Shown one piece after another: positions 1 through 8,724 of a stretch of DNA of 64,000 bases. The notes under the pieces are model-generated. The model had not been told where the DNA came from, made no database searches, and saw only the letters and a program-made list of their open reading frames with translations. Source of the DNA: Bacteroidota bacterium (GTDB taxonomy: Bacteria > Bacteroidota > Bacteroidia > NS11-12g > UBA955); contig JAMLHC010000002.1 in the NCBI GenBank assembly GCA_023957335.1, positions 510,809 through 574,808 on the forward strand. Direction: 5' to 3'. The position numbers were made by a program, and so were the translations under genes. The stretch's first letter is position 1, and every line of letters begins with the position of its first letter.

Positions 1-547
1 TTTGCACCATGCAAGGACATAAAAAATTCAATCCGCAACTCTTTTACGAACTCAGCTTAGACGGCTTGGTTCCTCAAGACAATTTCTACCGCAAAATAAA
101 CCGTGAATTAGAGTTTGGATTTTTATATTCCGAAACCAAAAAATACTATGGTACAGAAGGTCAGCAGAGCATTTATCCGGTAGTTTTCTTTAAGATATTA
201 TTAGTTGGCTTTTTGAACAATATCAACAGCGACAGAGCTTTGCTTCGCTATTGCAGCAACTGCTTGGATGTGCGTTTGTTTCTGGGTTACGACTTGAATG
301 AAGAGTTGCCTTGGCATTCCACCATATCAAGAACAAGACAGCCAATAAACATGTATTGATGGCAGCTTTAGCCTACAACCTGAAAAAACTATTGAAATTT
401 GTGCCTAAAAAAGTCCGGAGCAATGCCCAAGAATTAGAAGTTCCGCAAGGAATATTCGGGTGTATTCAAAACACGCTGCTCCAAATTGAAATAAGTCTTT
501 TTAGCGCCACTCAAAAACACAGCTATTTTTCTCTGCTCCTCAACTAA
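1..547 (+). pseudogene. IS1182-family transposase remnant, internally deleted
   Basis: The frame opening at ATG 9 carries the N-terminal domain typical of IS1182-type DDE transposases (ELSLDGLVPQDNFY early, then RALLRYCSNCLDVRLFLGYD and PWHSTISRTRQ). After about position 340 the homology jumps, in another frame, to the family's C-terminal end (NKHVLMAALAYNLKKLLKF), which runs to the stop at 545-547. The central catalytic part, roughly 250-300 residues in relatives, is missing. The copy is therefore an internal deletion derivative that cannot transpose by itself. The 100 bases after the stop contain no gene. Family assignment is from recognised motifs; the exact deletion junction is approximate. 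Confidence 0.8.
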
Positions 548-648
548 ACCTTGCTTAAATCGCTTCTAATAAAGCCGTTTTTTAGGCGTTTTCACTTTTA
601 GTTTGAAGAAAGAGGTGGTTGTGCAACGGTTACCCGTGTTAGCGGTAG

Positions 649-1389
649 TTATTTTTGTTTTAAATATATATGTCTAATATTATTCACTCCACTATCTCTC
701 TCGTCAATGTCAAATTTTTTGATGTCTTTTATTAATGGAAGTAATTTGGTAAATCCATAATTTCTTGGGTCAAAGTCTGGTTTCTTTTTAAGAATGTAGT
801 TTCCTAAACTACCCAAAAATGTCCAGCCTGTTTCGTCAGCCAAATCGTTAACACTTTCTGTTATTATTCTAATTGTTTCACTATCTACTTTACTGATAGG
901 TTCTTTCTTCTTCGGCTTGGCAATTGGTTTTGTTGTAGCTTTTGATTCAGCGGCCACTGTTTTAAGAATTTCTAAATAAATAAATTTATCACAAGCCGAA
1001 ATAAATGGCTGTGGCGTTTTCTTTTCACCAAAGCCTATAACTGTCATTCCAGCCTCTCTTAGTCTTGTCGCTAATCTCGTAAAATCACTGTCGCTGGAAA
1101 CAATACAAAAGCCATTTACTTTTCCTGAATACAAAATGTCCATAGCGTCAATTATCAATGCACTGTCGCTAGAATTTTTACCAGTAGTATAACTATATTG
1201 TTGAATTGGGGTGATTGCATTTTCTAAGAGAACATTTTTCCAGCCCGAAACAGTAGACTTAGTCCAATCTGCATAAATTCTCTTTATTGTTGGTGTTCCG
1301 TTTTTTGCGATTTCAGCAAGCATTTCTTTTACGTTCGAATAAGGAACATTGTCTGCGTCAATTAATACTGCAAGTTTATCTTCTGTCAT
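649..1389 (-). CDS. NYN-domain putative ribonuclease with C-terminal OST-HTH/LOTUS domain
   Basis: A 246-residue protein. Residues 1-140 form a NYN (PIN-like) nuclease domain with the expected acidic positions: LIDADNVPYS near the start, SSDSALIIDAMDILY in the middle and CIVSSDSDFTRLATRLRE. The family binds a metal and is thought to cleave RNA. After a Lys/Pro-rich linker (about 150-170), residues 175-246 resemble an OST-HTH/LOTUS RNA-binding domain (DETGWTFLGSLGNYILKKKP). It stands alone between two mobile-element remnants. The sequence upstream of its start (1405-1430) resembles the border sequences seen beside other accessory genes here. The substrate is unknown; a role in RNA turnover or defence is inference. 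Confidence 0.85.
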   Translation of the reverse strand: MTEDKLAVLIDADNVPYSNVKEMLAEIAKNGTPTIKRIYADWTKSTVSGWKNVLLENAITPIQQYSYTTGKNSSDSALIIDAMDILYSGKVNGFCIVSSDSDFTRLATRLREAGMTVIGFGEKKTPQPFISACDKFIYLEILKTVAAESKATTKPIAKPKKKEPISKVDSETIRIITESVNDLADETGWTFLGSLGNYILKKKPDFDPRNYGFTKLLPLIKDIKKFDIDERDSGVNNIRHIYLKQK

Positions 1390-1451
1390 GTGTTAATGTT
1401 TTTTGTCGTCTGTTATAATTCTGACTAACGTTTTTTTATTGTTGTTCATAA

Positions 1452-2789
1452 TCAGGTTGTTGCCAATCCTAAGTCTTGATTAGTGAGTTCAAATTTAGTG
1501 ATTTGTTTTCGGATACGCTTCACTAAACCGAGTTTTCTTTTTTCGTCAAGGAACAGGTAATCTGTTGGTGGTTTATAAGGCATATTTTTCACCACCATAT
1601 TCCAAAGTATAACGGCAAGTTTTCTGGCAGTTGCACTCACGGCTACGGTTCTGTTTTGCGGTAACACACCCTGTTGAAGAAGTTGGACAGTGTGTGTCTT
1701 TGAGATTTCCTATTGCATTGGCTGCATTGCGAAGAGCAATTTTAAGTCTGTTGCTTCCTTTTGGTGTTTTGGAACTGAGCAGTTTTCCCCGCTTTTACTT
1801 TATTGTTCGGTGCAAGTCTTAACCAACTTGTAAAATGCTTTGCTGTTTCAAACTTATGAAAACCTTCGTCCTATTTCACTGATGATGCTTAGGATAGTTG
1901 CGTGGCTCATTCCTTCAATACTCATCAAATCAACTCCGCCAAAATATTGGTAAGCAGTTTGATTCAGGTCTATTCCTTTAATGGCATTTTTATTGATTCT
2001 TTGTGAGTTTTATCTGTGGTTTTGAGTTTTTTTCTTCTCAGGGTCGGTGTTGATTTGTTGTTTAAGGAAGGTCTGATTTGTTTATCACATTCAGCGATTT
2101 TCTTTTGGTAAAACTGATACGATTCCAACTCCTGTTTCAAGCCAAATAGATAATCTTCCCTGTTGTTTCCTTTTAAGGCTTTGGCAATTTCCTCTTCGAT
2201 TTTTCACTGCCGTGTCGGTGGTCTGATAATTTTTCAGGGTCGAGATTGCCTTGGCAGATGTCGGTATGATTGCCATTCCGGTAAGTCCGCAAATATCATT
2301 GACCACTACATCCAATCGGAAGTTGAGTATTTTGATACTTCTGCATTTTGTGCGATGCTTCGCTGCCAGAGTGTGCTATTTTGTGTTCTTGACGGCAATA
2401 GGTGCGCAATTTTCGGTAGTTTCATCGGGCAGAAACTGCTTGTGAGTAAACCTATACTATGCAGTTTTTGAATCCACCGGGCATTTCATCGGTCTTTTTG
2501 CCCTTGATGTTTTTGGTGAATCGCTACTGCAAGGTCACTTCAAAACCGTGCTTAATAAGTTCTACATACAGATTTTGCCAATAATTGCCTGTGCTTCCAT
2601 TGCCACCGAAGTAACTTCCGTGTTCTTTTTCAGGTGCAAACAGATGTCGGTTAAATCATCGGCATATACGCCAAATTCCTTAACATCTTCGAGAGCTTGC
2701 CCAACAGCCACATAGTGGCTTCTGCTCCCAATGTCAATGCCTGCACAATGTAGATGGATAATGTCCATTTCCATTTTTTTCTTTGCCAT
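1452..2789 (-). pseudogene. IS110-family transposase, multiply frameshifted
   Basis: Read on the minus strand, the start at 2789 opens with HCAGIDIGSRSHYVAVGQ, the N-terminal DEDD (RuvC-like) domain of IS110-family transposases. A middle piece (2091-2315) has VVNDICGLTGMAII. The 1690-1990 stretch reads, across frames, YFGGVDLMSIEGMSHATI and KHFTSWLRLAPNNK, the C-terminal Transposase_20 region. The piece at 1452-1667 (AVSATARKLAVILWNM) is the C-terminus. At least four frame changes separate these, so the gene is dead. Relatives are about 330-430 residues, which this span would accommodate. Confidence 0.85.
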
Positions 2790-3154
2790 TTTCTTTTTTT
2801 AATTGGTTAATAAAAATGGCTCAAAGAGAATGTATATTTGCACTGAAAATTATTCTGAACGGGGTCTTCGCCAAGGCGAGCCACCACTGAAATTATCACC
2901 AAGTCCGAATTGCGAGTTCGGACTTTTTACATTCCAACCAGAATGACGCACGAGCTTCAAAGCACCAATGCTTAAAAGGGTCTTTCAATGAGCCGTGGCA
3001 AATTTAACAAGAGTTGTTGTCGGGTGGCACTCCCGTTAGCACGAGAAATTATTTTCTTGCGGAAAAATGGGGAATGACCGCCAACGTTTTCGGGCTTTGC
3101 GTTCGGGCGGGTTTCGGAGCACTTCACTGTCACCCAGCACAAAAGTTTGATAGG
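2790..3154. other. Non-coding flank of the IS110 remnant, containing a strong hairpin
   Basis: No convincing gene; the minus-strand ORF at 3036-3233 has no family features. A perfect 9-bp stem (AAGTCCGAA at 2901-2909, TTCGGACTT at 2917-2925, 7-base loop) is followed by a T run on the plus strand. It lies just upstream of the transposase start, the position where IS110 elements encode their non-coding (bridge) RNA. It could equally be a simple terminator. The right part (3030-3150) resembles the intergenic border sequences seen at 4.7 and 19.1 kb. The IS110 end itself was not located. Confidence 0.45.
2901..2928 (+). terminator. 9-bp perfect hairpin with T-run
   Basis: The stem arms are exact reverse complements, the loop is TTGCGAG, and T residues follow directly. 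It has the form of a rho-independent terminator on the plus strand, but no intact plus-strand gene ends here. It may instead be a structured part of the IS110 left end. Confidence 0.5.
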
Positions 3155-3179
3155 TGTCTCGTCCTAAAAAAAGTTTACA
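3155..3179. repeat. IS3 terminal inverted repeat, left in window
   Basis: TGTCTCGTCCTAAAAAAAGT followed by TTACA; its reverse complement matches 4598-4622 at 22 of 25 positions. Confidence 0.85.
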
Positions 3180-3229
3180 GTTTGTGTTGCTAAATCCTGA
3201 TACAAGTTTACAATAATATTTACATCCTG

Positions 3230-4160
3230 TCATGGGTTTACAAAATTAGTTTTTTGATAGGATTTCCAAAGTCTATTAAACTTTCGTGTATGGGTTTTAA
3301 AAACATGGTTTGGGGTTTGATTTTCTAAACTCAAATGAGGTCTTTTTTGGTTGTAAAGTTGAATAGTTTGAGCCAAAATAGCTTTAGCTTGAGCCATGTT
3401 TTTAGGGTTGTATTGGTAAAGGTATTCTTCTTTTAAAATTCCATTTACTCTTTCAGCGTAGGCATTGTCTGTGGGTTCGCCTGACTCGGTCATGCTTATT
3501 TTGATGTTGTTTTCTAGGAGCTTGGCTACATATTCGGCAGAGCAGTATTGAGAGCCTCTGTCTGGAGTGATGGATGATGTGGGCGGTTTGATGGGGTTTG
3601 TAGCAGATAGCCATATTTAAGGCTTCCAGACTTGATTGAGCTTTTAGGTTATTATCCAGGCTGTATCCGTTGATTTTACGTGAACGCACATCGGTTATCA
3701 AATCAATGTAAAAGGTGTGGTTGCCGGATTTTAATAAGTGATGTCACTAACCCAAAGGTGGTTTATGGTGGTTCGCCTCATGTTTTTTACAAGGTTTTGG
3801 CCACTTGCGCATCCAGTGTTTAGAAAAGGTTACTTGTACCTGTCTTTTTCGTTTTTTAACAAGCATTTTGTGATGCCCCAGAAGGTCAAACAGAGCATCT
3901 CGCTCTAATGTAATTTGATGTTCATGGAGGAAAGGGTACAGCAAAAACCATGAGTTTTCTTGGTACCCAATCGTGGATGTTCTTCCCGAATCATTTTACC
4001 TGTTACAGTAGAATCATTTTCGTTGTGGAAACTTTTATGTTCTTTTGTTCTAAAATGCCGGATAGAACGATTGCCTCGAAACACCAAATAACCGACAATA
4101 ATCGCTTAGGCTATGTTGCGAATAGGTCATTTTCATCTCAAGGATTACTTGGTGTCTGAC
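3230..4160 (-). pseudogene. IS3-family OrfB transposase, frameshifted
   Basis: Pieces in order from the 5' side: RHFRTKEHKSFHNENDSTV (HTH_21-like N-terminus, 3905-4087), FLHEHQITLERDALFDLL (3747-3944), the integrase core LITDVRSRKINGYSLDNN (3453-3701) and the C-terminal DDE-glutamate region MTESGEPTDNAYAERVNG (3230-3493). Adjacent pieces are in different frames, giving at least three indels. The final segment contains the rve_3-type LYNQKRPHLSLENQTP. The 5' limit near 4160 is approximate. It is not expected to be functional. Confidence 0.85.
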
Positions 4161-4203
4161 TTTTTTAAGATAGGGATATTCATTTCATTTTCAGCCTTTT
4201 CTA

Positions 4204-4571
4204 TCACTTCCAGCATTGTTTTACTTCTGCACGCAGTTTTTCTTGTGTTAGTTTGGCTTCCAGCTCTTGATTTTTTTTCTGAAGCGCTTTGTTTTCAAGC
4301 TCCAATTTGCCCGCTCTTTCTTTTTTAAATGATGTTCTTTCACGAAGCCAAGGTAAGGCGTTTTTGCAAAAGGATCTACAATTCCAAATTTTCGCATCCA
4401 ACGGGTAATGGCACTGTCTGCTTTAATACCGTACTTTTTTTGAATTGATTCTTTGGAAGCGTTACCATCCAAATACTCTGCAATAACTTTTCTTTTGAAT
4501 TCGTCATCGTGAAAAGTAAGCGTTCTTTTTTGCTTTTTAAACAACTGATTTTCTGTTTTTTTGTCTGTCAT
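4204..4571 (-). pseudogene. IS3-family OrfA (HTH and leucine zipper), frameshifted near its end
   Basis: Starts MTDKKTENQLFKKQKRTL and has the HTH KRKVIAEYLDGNASKESIQK followed by KADSAITRWMRKFGIVDPF. Around 4310-4330 the frame changes; the zipper/coiled coil KLELENKALQKKNQELEAKL continues in the other frame (4204-4401). OrfA normally joins OrfB by programmed -1 frameshifting, but this break lies inside the zipper and looks like damage. Confidence 0.8.
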
Positions 4572-4597
4572 AGTTTACTTTTTTAAAGGTTAAAATG

Positions 4598-4622
4598 TGT
4601 AAACTTATTTCAGGACAAGACA
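4598..4622. repeat. IS3 terminal inverted repeat, right in window
   Basis: TGTAAACTTATTTCAGGACA followed by AGACA, pairing with 3155-3179. Confidence 0.85.
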
Positions 4623-4878
4623 AGAAGTACAAAGCTTGATTAAACCACTGAACCCGCTTTTTTGCCAAACGCATGTTAGCACCAGTGCTTCCTTGTCTGC
4701 CGTGGTTTGTCGGTCTATTTGTTGTTGTCATTTTCATTGTCTTTTGTCGTGCGGTGGGGCATTTTTTAAAATTTCTTTTTCTCTTGGGTTGGCTTTGCAA
4801 GCTCTTTGACAAAGCTTTGGTCTGTGCCTGGGCTTGCGGGGCTTTGGCAATGTGCTTGCAAAATACGTGGGCTTGTTG
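4623..4878. other. Intergenic border sequence, no gene
   Basis: No supportable gene. It contains GCATGTTAGCACC near 4670. The 21-mer at 4759-4779 recurs in reverse complement at 19156-19176, on the far side of the CBASS-to-peptidase operon. It is comparatively G-rich, with repeated GGCTTTG/GGCTTG words. It appears to be the downstream edge of the defence operon. Confidence 0.6.
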
Positions 4879-5607
4879 TTAGTATGTCCATTCTCCGTGG
4901 CTTACTGGTAAACGATTTAATTCTTCTCTATAAAATTTCCATTGGGGCATATGCTTTTCCATTAGTGAAAGAAATCTGTCGTTGTGATGTCTTTCCAATA
5001 GGTGAATGAGTTCGTGAACGATAATATATTCCAAACAGTGAATCGGCTTTTTTGCTAATTCAAGGTTTATCCAGATTCGTTTTTTCTCAATGTTGCAGGT
5101 TCCCCATTTGGTTTTCATTTGTTTTACTTGCCAGTCCGCAACGGTTACACCAATTTGCTGTTGCCATTTGTCAATAAGTGGTTGAACGAGTTTCTTTAAT
5201 TCTGTCCTATACCATTCGTTGAGAATGGTTTGTTTCTGTTCCGTTGTCGTGTTGGGTCTTACTAATAAATCAATGTAGGTCTTTGTCTTTAGTTCAACTT
5301 TGGCAGGTGCATCGTTTTCGGTAATTCTCAACAAGTAGCGTTTCCCTAAAAAGTAATGGCTTTCCCGTTCTTTGTATTGTCTGGGTGCTTGTCTGTCTTG
5401 TGCTTCAAAGTTGCGTTGGTGTTTACGTATCCAACTGATTTTTGAAATGGCAAAAAGTTTTACCGCTTCATCATTTACTCGCAAGGGTGCAGCAATACGA
5501 ACCCTGCCTGTTGGCGGATAAACAGCCAAGTGCATATTCTTGATGTCTTTGCGAACAACATCAATACTTAGATTGGAAGTGATATGTAAAACCTTTACTT
5601 CTTCCAT
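4879..5607 (-). CDS. YgjP-like M48-type zinc metallopeptidase
   Basis: A 242-residue protein of the YgjP/DUF45 metallopeptidase family. The zinc motif is VHELIHLLERHHNDRF (HExxH), followed by the family tail SLMEKHMPQWK. Upstream is MKTKWGTCN, matching the family's W-G-C region. No signal peptide is seen, so it should act in the cytoplasm. Its start lies only 3 bases past the hsdR stop, so it is the last gene of the defence operon. YgjP-type peptidases are often found beside type I restriction genes; whether it processes HsdR or has an unrelated role is unknown. Confidence 0.85.
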   Translation of the reverse strand: MEEVKVLHITSNLSIDVVRKDIKNMHLAVYPPTGRVRIAAPLRVNDEAVKLFAISKISWIRKHQRNFEAQDRQAPRQYKERESHYFLGKRYLLRITENDAPAKVELKTKTYIDLLVRPNTTTEQKQTILNEWYRTELKKLVQPLIDKWQQQIGVTVADWQVKQMKTKWGTCNIEKKRIWINLELAKKPIHCLEYIIVHELIHLLERHHNDRFLSLMEKHMPQWKFYREELNRLPVSHGEWTY

Positions 5608-5610
5608 TGT

Positions 5611-8600
5611 TTACTTGTATTCTCTTTGTTGTTTAATCACTTCAAAAATGGGGTCTAACTTTTCTGCCTTGTCGTATTCTTCCAATACTGGTTTTACAAC
5701 CTTATTTTTCAAATGCTTTTCTTTAGAAAGTGTTCCTTCCCAATCATCGTGTTTGCCATAAATCACGGCACTGTCCATCGCAATGGTGCATTGTTCGTCT
5801 CGGTCAAGATTGTCATACAATGCCCGTTTGGCTTGGGTGTTGATGCTTGACGGATATTCGTTACTGGTTTCGGGCTTTTTGATTTTTACCGCCAGTTTTA
5901 CAATCTCTTCTATGTATTTCTCGTAGGCTTCCGCTTCTTCATTGCGGAGTTTAATGAGTTCGTCCAACAGCACACTCATTTTCTCGTAATAAATCGGGTT
6001 GGTCGGACTTTCTTCTATGATTACTTTTCGCAAGTTGTTCTCAATGGTTTCTGCCATCGCTTCTTTGTTCTTCTTGATATTCTCAGGAAGTTTATCCAAA
6101 GCTCCTTTTCCGTCTTTCACCAACAATTCCACCAAACTGAAATCATCAAAAGCTGACACTTTTTTGCTTTCTTCAGCAGCAATGTAACTGTCAATCAAAT
6201 GCCGCATTGCAGGTTCGTATTGTTTCAAATCCACCCAGTCGCCACTGGCTAACTGGATTTCCTTTCGAACATTTTCAAAGTGTTTGATTTCCTCTTTTAT
6301 CTTCTCGATTTGAGCCGCAGCGTAGCCCGCTTCTTCCATTTCATCGGCTATGTTAGCATAAGCTCTGATTAATGAAATAACGGCCTTATACAAAGCAACT
6401 CGTTTGGGTTCGGTGTCTTTCAGGTCTTCTTTGATTTGCGGATTTCCGCAGAAGAAAGCAATGTATTGTTGTGTACCTTTTGGTGGAACTACATCTTCGC
6501 ATAAGCCTCTGATGGTTTCCAAGGCATCGTCCAAGCGTTCTTTGCCTTTTGCCAAGCGGTCAGAAAGCAAGCCTTCTACATCTTTTTTGTCGTAATCTTC
6601 AAAGGCTTTGGAAGTAAAATCCTTGTAGGCACTTTCCAGACTGCCGAACAAATCTTTATAGTCAATGATGTAGCCGTAATCTTTATCATCCCCATCCAAA
6701 CGGTTTACACGGCAAATGGCCTGAAACAAACCGTGGTCTCGCATACTTTTATCTATGTACAAATAGGTGGCACTAGGTGCATCAAAACCTGTGAGCAGTT
6801 TGTCCACCACAATCAGCAGTTTCATTTGGGCAGGTTCGTCAATGAAGCGCTTTTTTACTTCGTCTTCAAAGTCTTCGGGAGTTTTGCCGTTGAGCATTTT
6901 TTGGTAAATGTCATACTGCATCAACTTTTCGGTGTAGCCTTCGCCTTCGCCTTTAATGTCGCTGTGCGAAGGGGCAAATGATGTAACGATAGCACAACGG
7001 GTAAATCCTGAATCCTGAAACAACTGATAAAAGCGGCAAGCGTTGTAAATACTATCCGAAACCAAAATGGCGTTACCTCTACCGTTTTGCAAGCGTTCAC
7101 GGGTTTCCATATCCAGCAGAATATCGGCAACGATTTTCTGCAAACGCCCTACTGAACTGAACACCTTTTTCATTGTGCCCCATTTTTGTTTCAGTTCGGT
7201 TTTGGCAAAATCGGTCAAGCCTTTTGTTTTGCTATCAAACCAGGCGTCAATCTTATCCAGTGAAGTGATTTTCTGCTCAATGTCACGGGCTTCATAACGC
7301 AAATCCAAAACAACACCGTCTTTTACGGCTTCATCAAATTTGTAGGTATGAATGTATTTGCCAAAAATTTCAATGCTCTTTTGTTTGTCGGCTTTCATTA
7401 GTGGCGTTCCCGTGAAACCAATGAACAAGGCATCTTCACCCAAAATCTTCCGCATTGCTTTGTTCAGGTCTCCGCTTTGGCTTCGATGACATTCATCTAC
7501 AAATACATAAAACTCGCCTTTGGGTTTGAAATCTTTGGGCAAACTGTTTTTAAGTTCTTCCAGATAGCTGTCGTAGTCAGCTTCTTCTTTGTTGCCGAAT
7601 TTGTGAATGAGTGAACACAACAACCACGGGGTAGTGGCATTGAGTTTTTCAATCAAATCGGCTCCGCTTTTGGTGCGAAGTATGTGCTCATCTACGCCTT
7701 TGAAAACTTTTTCTATTTGCTTATCCAGTTCGTCACGGTCGGTGATGATGAGCACACGGGCATTGGGGTTAAACTCCCGAATCCACTTGGTAAGCCACAC
7801 CATTGTTAAACTCTTACCACTGCCTTGCGTGTGCCATATAATACCGCCTTCGTGGTTGCGGATGCTTTCTTGTGCGGCTTTGATACCGAAATACTGATTG
7901 GGGCGGCAAAATTTCTTTTGCCCACGGTCAAACACTACAAAATCGTGCAGGATTTCAATGAGCCTTTCTTTACCCAACATTTCAATGATGTTCTTGTCGA
8001 GCAGGTTTTCTGCTTGGGATGCTTGTTCCCTGATGGGCTTGGCCAGTTCCAGCAGGTAAGTATCGTTGGGGTTAAATTCTTCATTGACCTCTTTCCATTT
8101 CAGGTAATACTTTTCAGGGGTGTCAATGGCTGCATACCGCAATCCTTCCACATCTTGCCCTGCCATCACTAACTGAATGGTGGTGTAAAACGGTTTGATG
8201 AAGAGATGCTTTTGGTTGTCGTTGTTTTGGCGAATACCTTCCGAAACAGAAACCGTGCTCCGTTTCAATTCCAATACGCCAAGGGCAATGCCGTTAATGT
8301 ACAGTACTATATCGGGGCGTTTGTTGTGCTGCCCTTTGATGGTTACTTCTTCGGCTATGGCAAAATCATTTTCAAGCGGATTTTTCCAGTCAATCAGGTA
8401 AACGGTTTCTTTGTTTTGACCTGCTTCTTCTTTTACATTGATACCATAACGTAGTGCAGCATATACATTTTTATTGGCCTGATACAGGTCGTCATTGGTA
8501 TTGATGGTAGCAATTTTTTTAAACTCATACAGCACCTTGCCAATCAGGTTTTCGCTGTGTCCTTTTTTGGTAAGATAAGCCGTGAGCAAAGCTTCATCTA

Positions 8601-8718
8601 TATTGCTGTTGTCTTCTTCTTTTTCAAGATTACCCAAATAATCATATTTTAAAACTTCCTTGAAAAGCTTGACTACACGGTTCTGGGTGGCACGTTCTAT
8701 TTGTCCTACTTTGCTCAT
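5611..8718 (-). CDS. hsdR: Type I restriction enzyme R subunit
   Basis: A 1035-residue ATP-dependent translocase and nuclease subunit of a type I R-M complex. The PD-(D/E)xK nuclease domain is at about 130-155 (RPDIVLYING then LGVLELKRS, i.e. D136 and E150-x-K152). The SF2 helicase has Walker A HTQGSGKS at 298-304, DECHR at 408-412 and GFTGTPL further on. The C-terminal helical part (about 750-1035) would bind the methylase core. Full length with no interruption. It starts 6 bases after the mcrC stop and is separated from hsdM/hsdS by the mcrBC and GxxExxY genes, an unusual gene order. Confidence 0.95.
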   Translation of the reverse strand: MSKVGQIERATQNRVVKLFKEVLKYDYLGNLEKEEDNSNIDEALLTAYLTKKGHSENLIGKVLYEFKKIATINTNDDLYQANKNVYAALRYGINVKEEAGQNKETVYLIDWKNPLENDFAIAEEVTIKGQHNKRPDIVLYINGIALGVLELKRSTVSVSEGIRQNNDNQKHLFIKPFYTTIQLVMAGQDVEGLRYAAIDTPEKYYLKWKEVNEEFNPNDTYLLELAKPIREQASQAENLLDKNIIEMLGKERLIEILHDFVVFDRGQKKFCRPNQYFGIKAAQESIRNHEGGIIWHTQGSGKSLTMVWLTKWIREFNPNARVLIITDRDELDKQIEKVFKGVDEHILRTKSGADLIEKLNATTPWLLCSLIHKFGNKEEADYDSYLEELKNSLPKDFKPKGEFYVFVDECHRSQSGDLNKAMRKILGEDALFIGFTGTPLMKADKQKSIEIFGKYIHTYKFDEAVKDGVVLDLRYEARDIEQKITSLDKIDAWFDSKTKGLTDFAKTELKQKWGTMKKVFSSVGRLQKIVADILLDMETRERLQNGRGNAILVSDSIYNACRFYQLFQDSGFTRCAIVTSFAPSHSDIKGEGEGYTEKLMQYDIYQKMLNGKTPEDFEDEVKKRFIDEPAQMKLLIVVDKLLTGFDAPSATYLYIDKSMRDHGLFQAICRVNRLDGDDKDYGYIIDYKDLFGSLESAYKDFTSKAFEDYDKKDVEGLLSDRLAKGKERLDDALETIRGLCEDVVPPKGTQQYIAFFCGNPQIKEDLKDTEPKRVALYKAVISLIRAYANIADEMEEAGYAAAQIEKIKEEIKHFENVRKEIQLASGDWVDLKQYEPAMRHLIDSYIAAEESKKVSAFDDFSLVELLVKDGKGALDKLPENIKKNKEAMAETIENNLRKVIIEESPTNPIYYEKMSVLLDELIKLRNEEAEAYEKYIEEIVKLAVKIKKPETSNEYPSSINTQAKRALYDNLDRDEQCTIAMDSAVIYGKHDDWEGTLSKEKHLKNKVVKPVLEEYDKAEKLDPIFEVIKQQREYK

Positions 8719-8724
8719 TTCTAA

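Larger units (their letters stand above)
3155..4622 (-). mobile_element. IS3-family insertion sequence, decayed, both inverted repeats present
   Basis: A 1.47-kb element bounded by 25-bp imperfect inverted repeats (3155-3179 and 4598-4622, 22 of 25 positions matching), each starting TGTCT at the outer edge as expected for IS3-type ends. It encodes a HTH/leucine-zipper OrfA and a DDE OrfB on the minus strand, both frameshifted. I see no clear target duplication (TAGG on one side, AGAA on the other). The ends are well preserved while the genes are not. Confidence 0.85.

Noticed and set aside
3036-3233. 65-codon minus-strand ORF beside the IS3 element
   Set aside because: It spans the IS3 inverted repeat and border-type intergenic DNA; no protein-family features.
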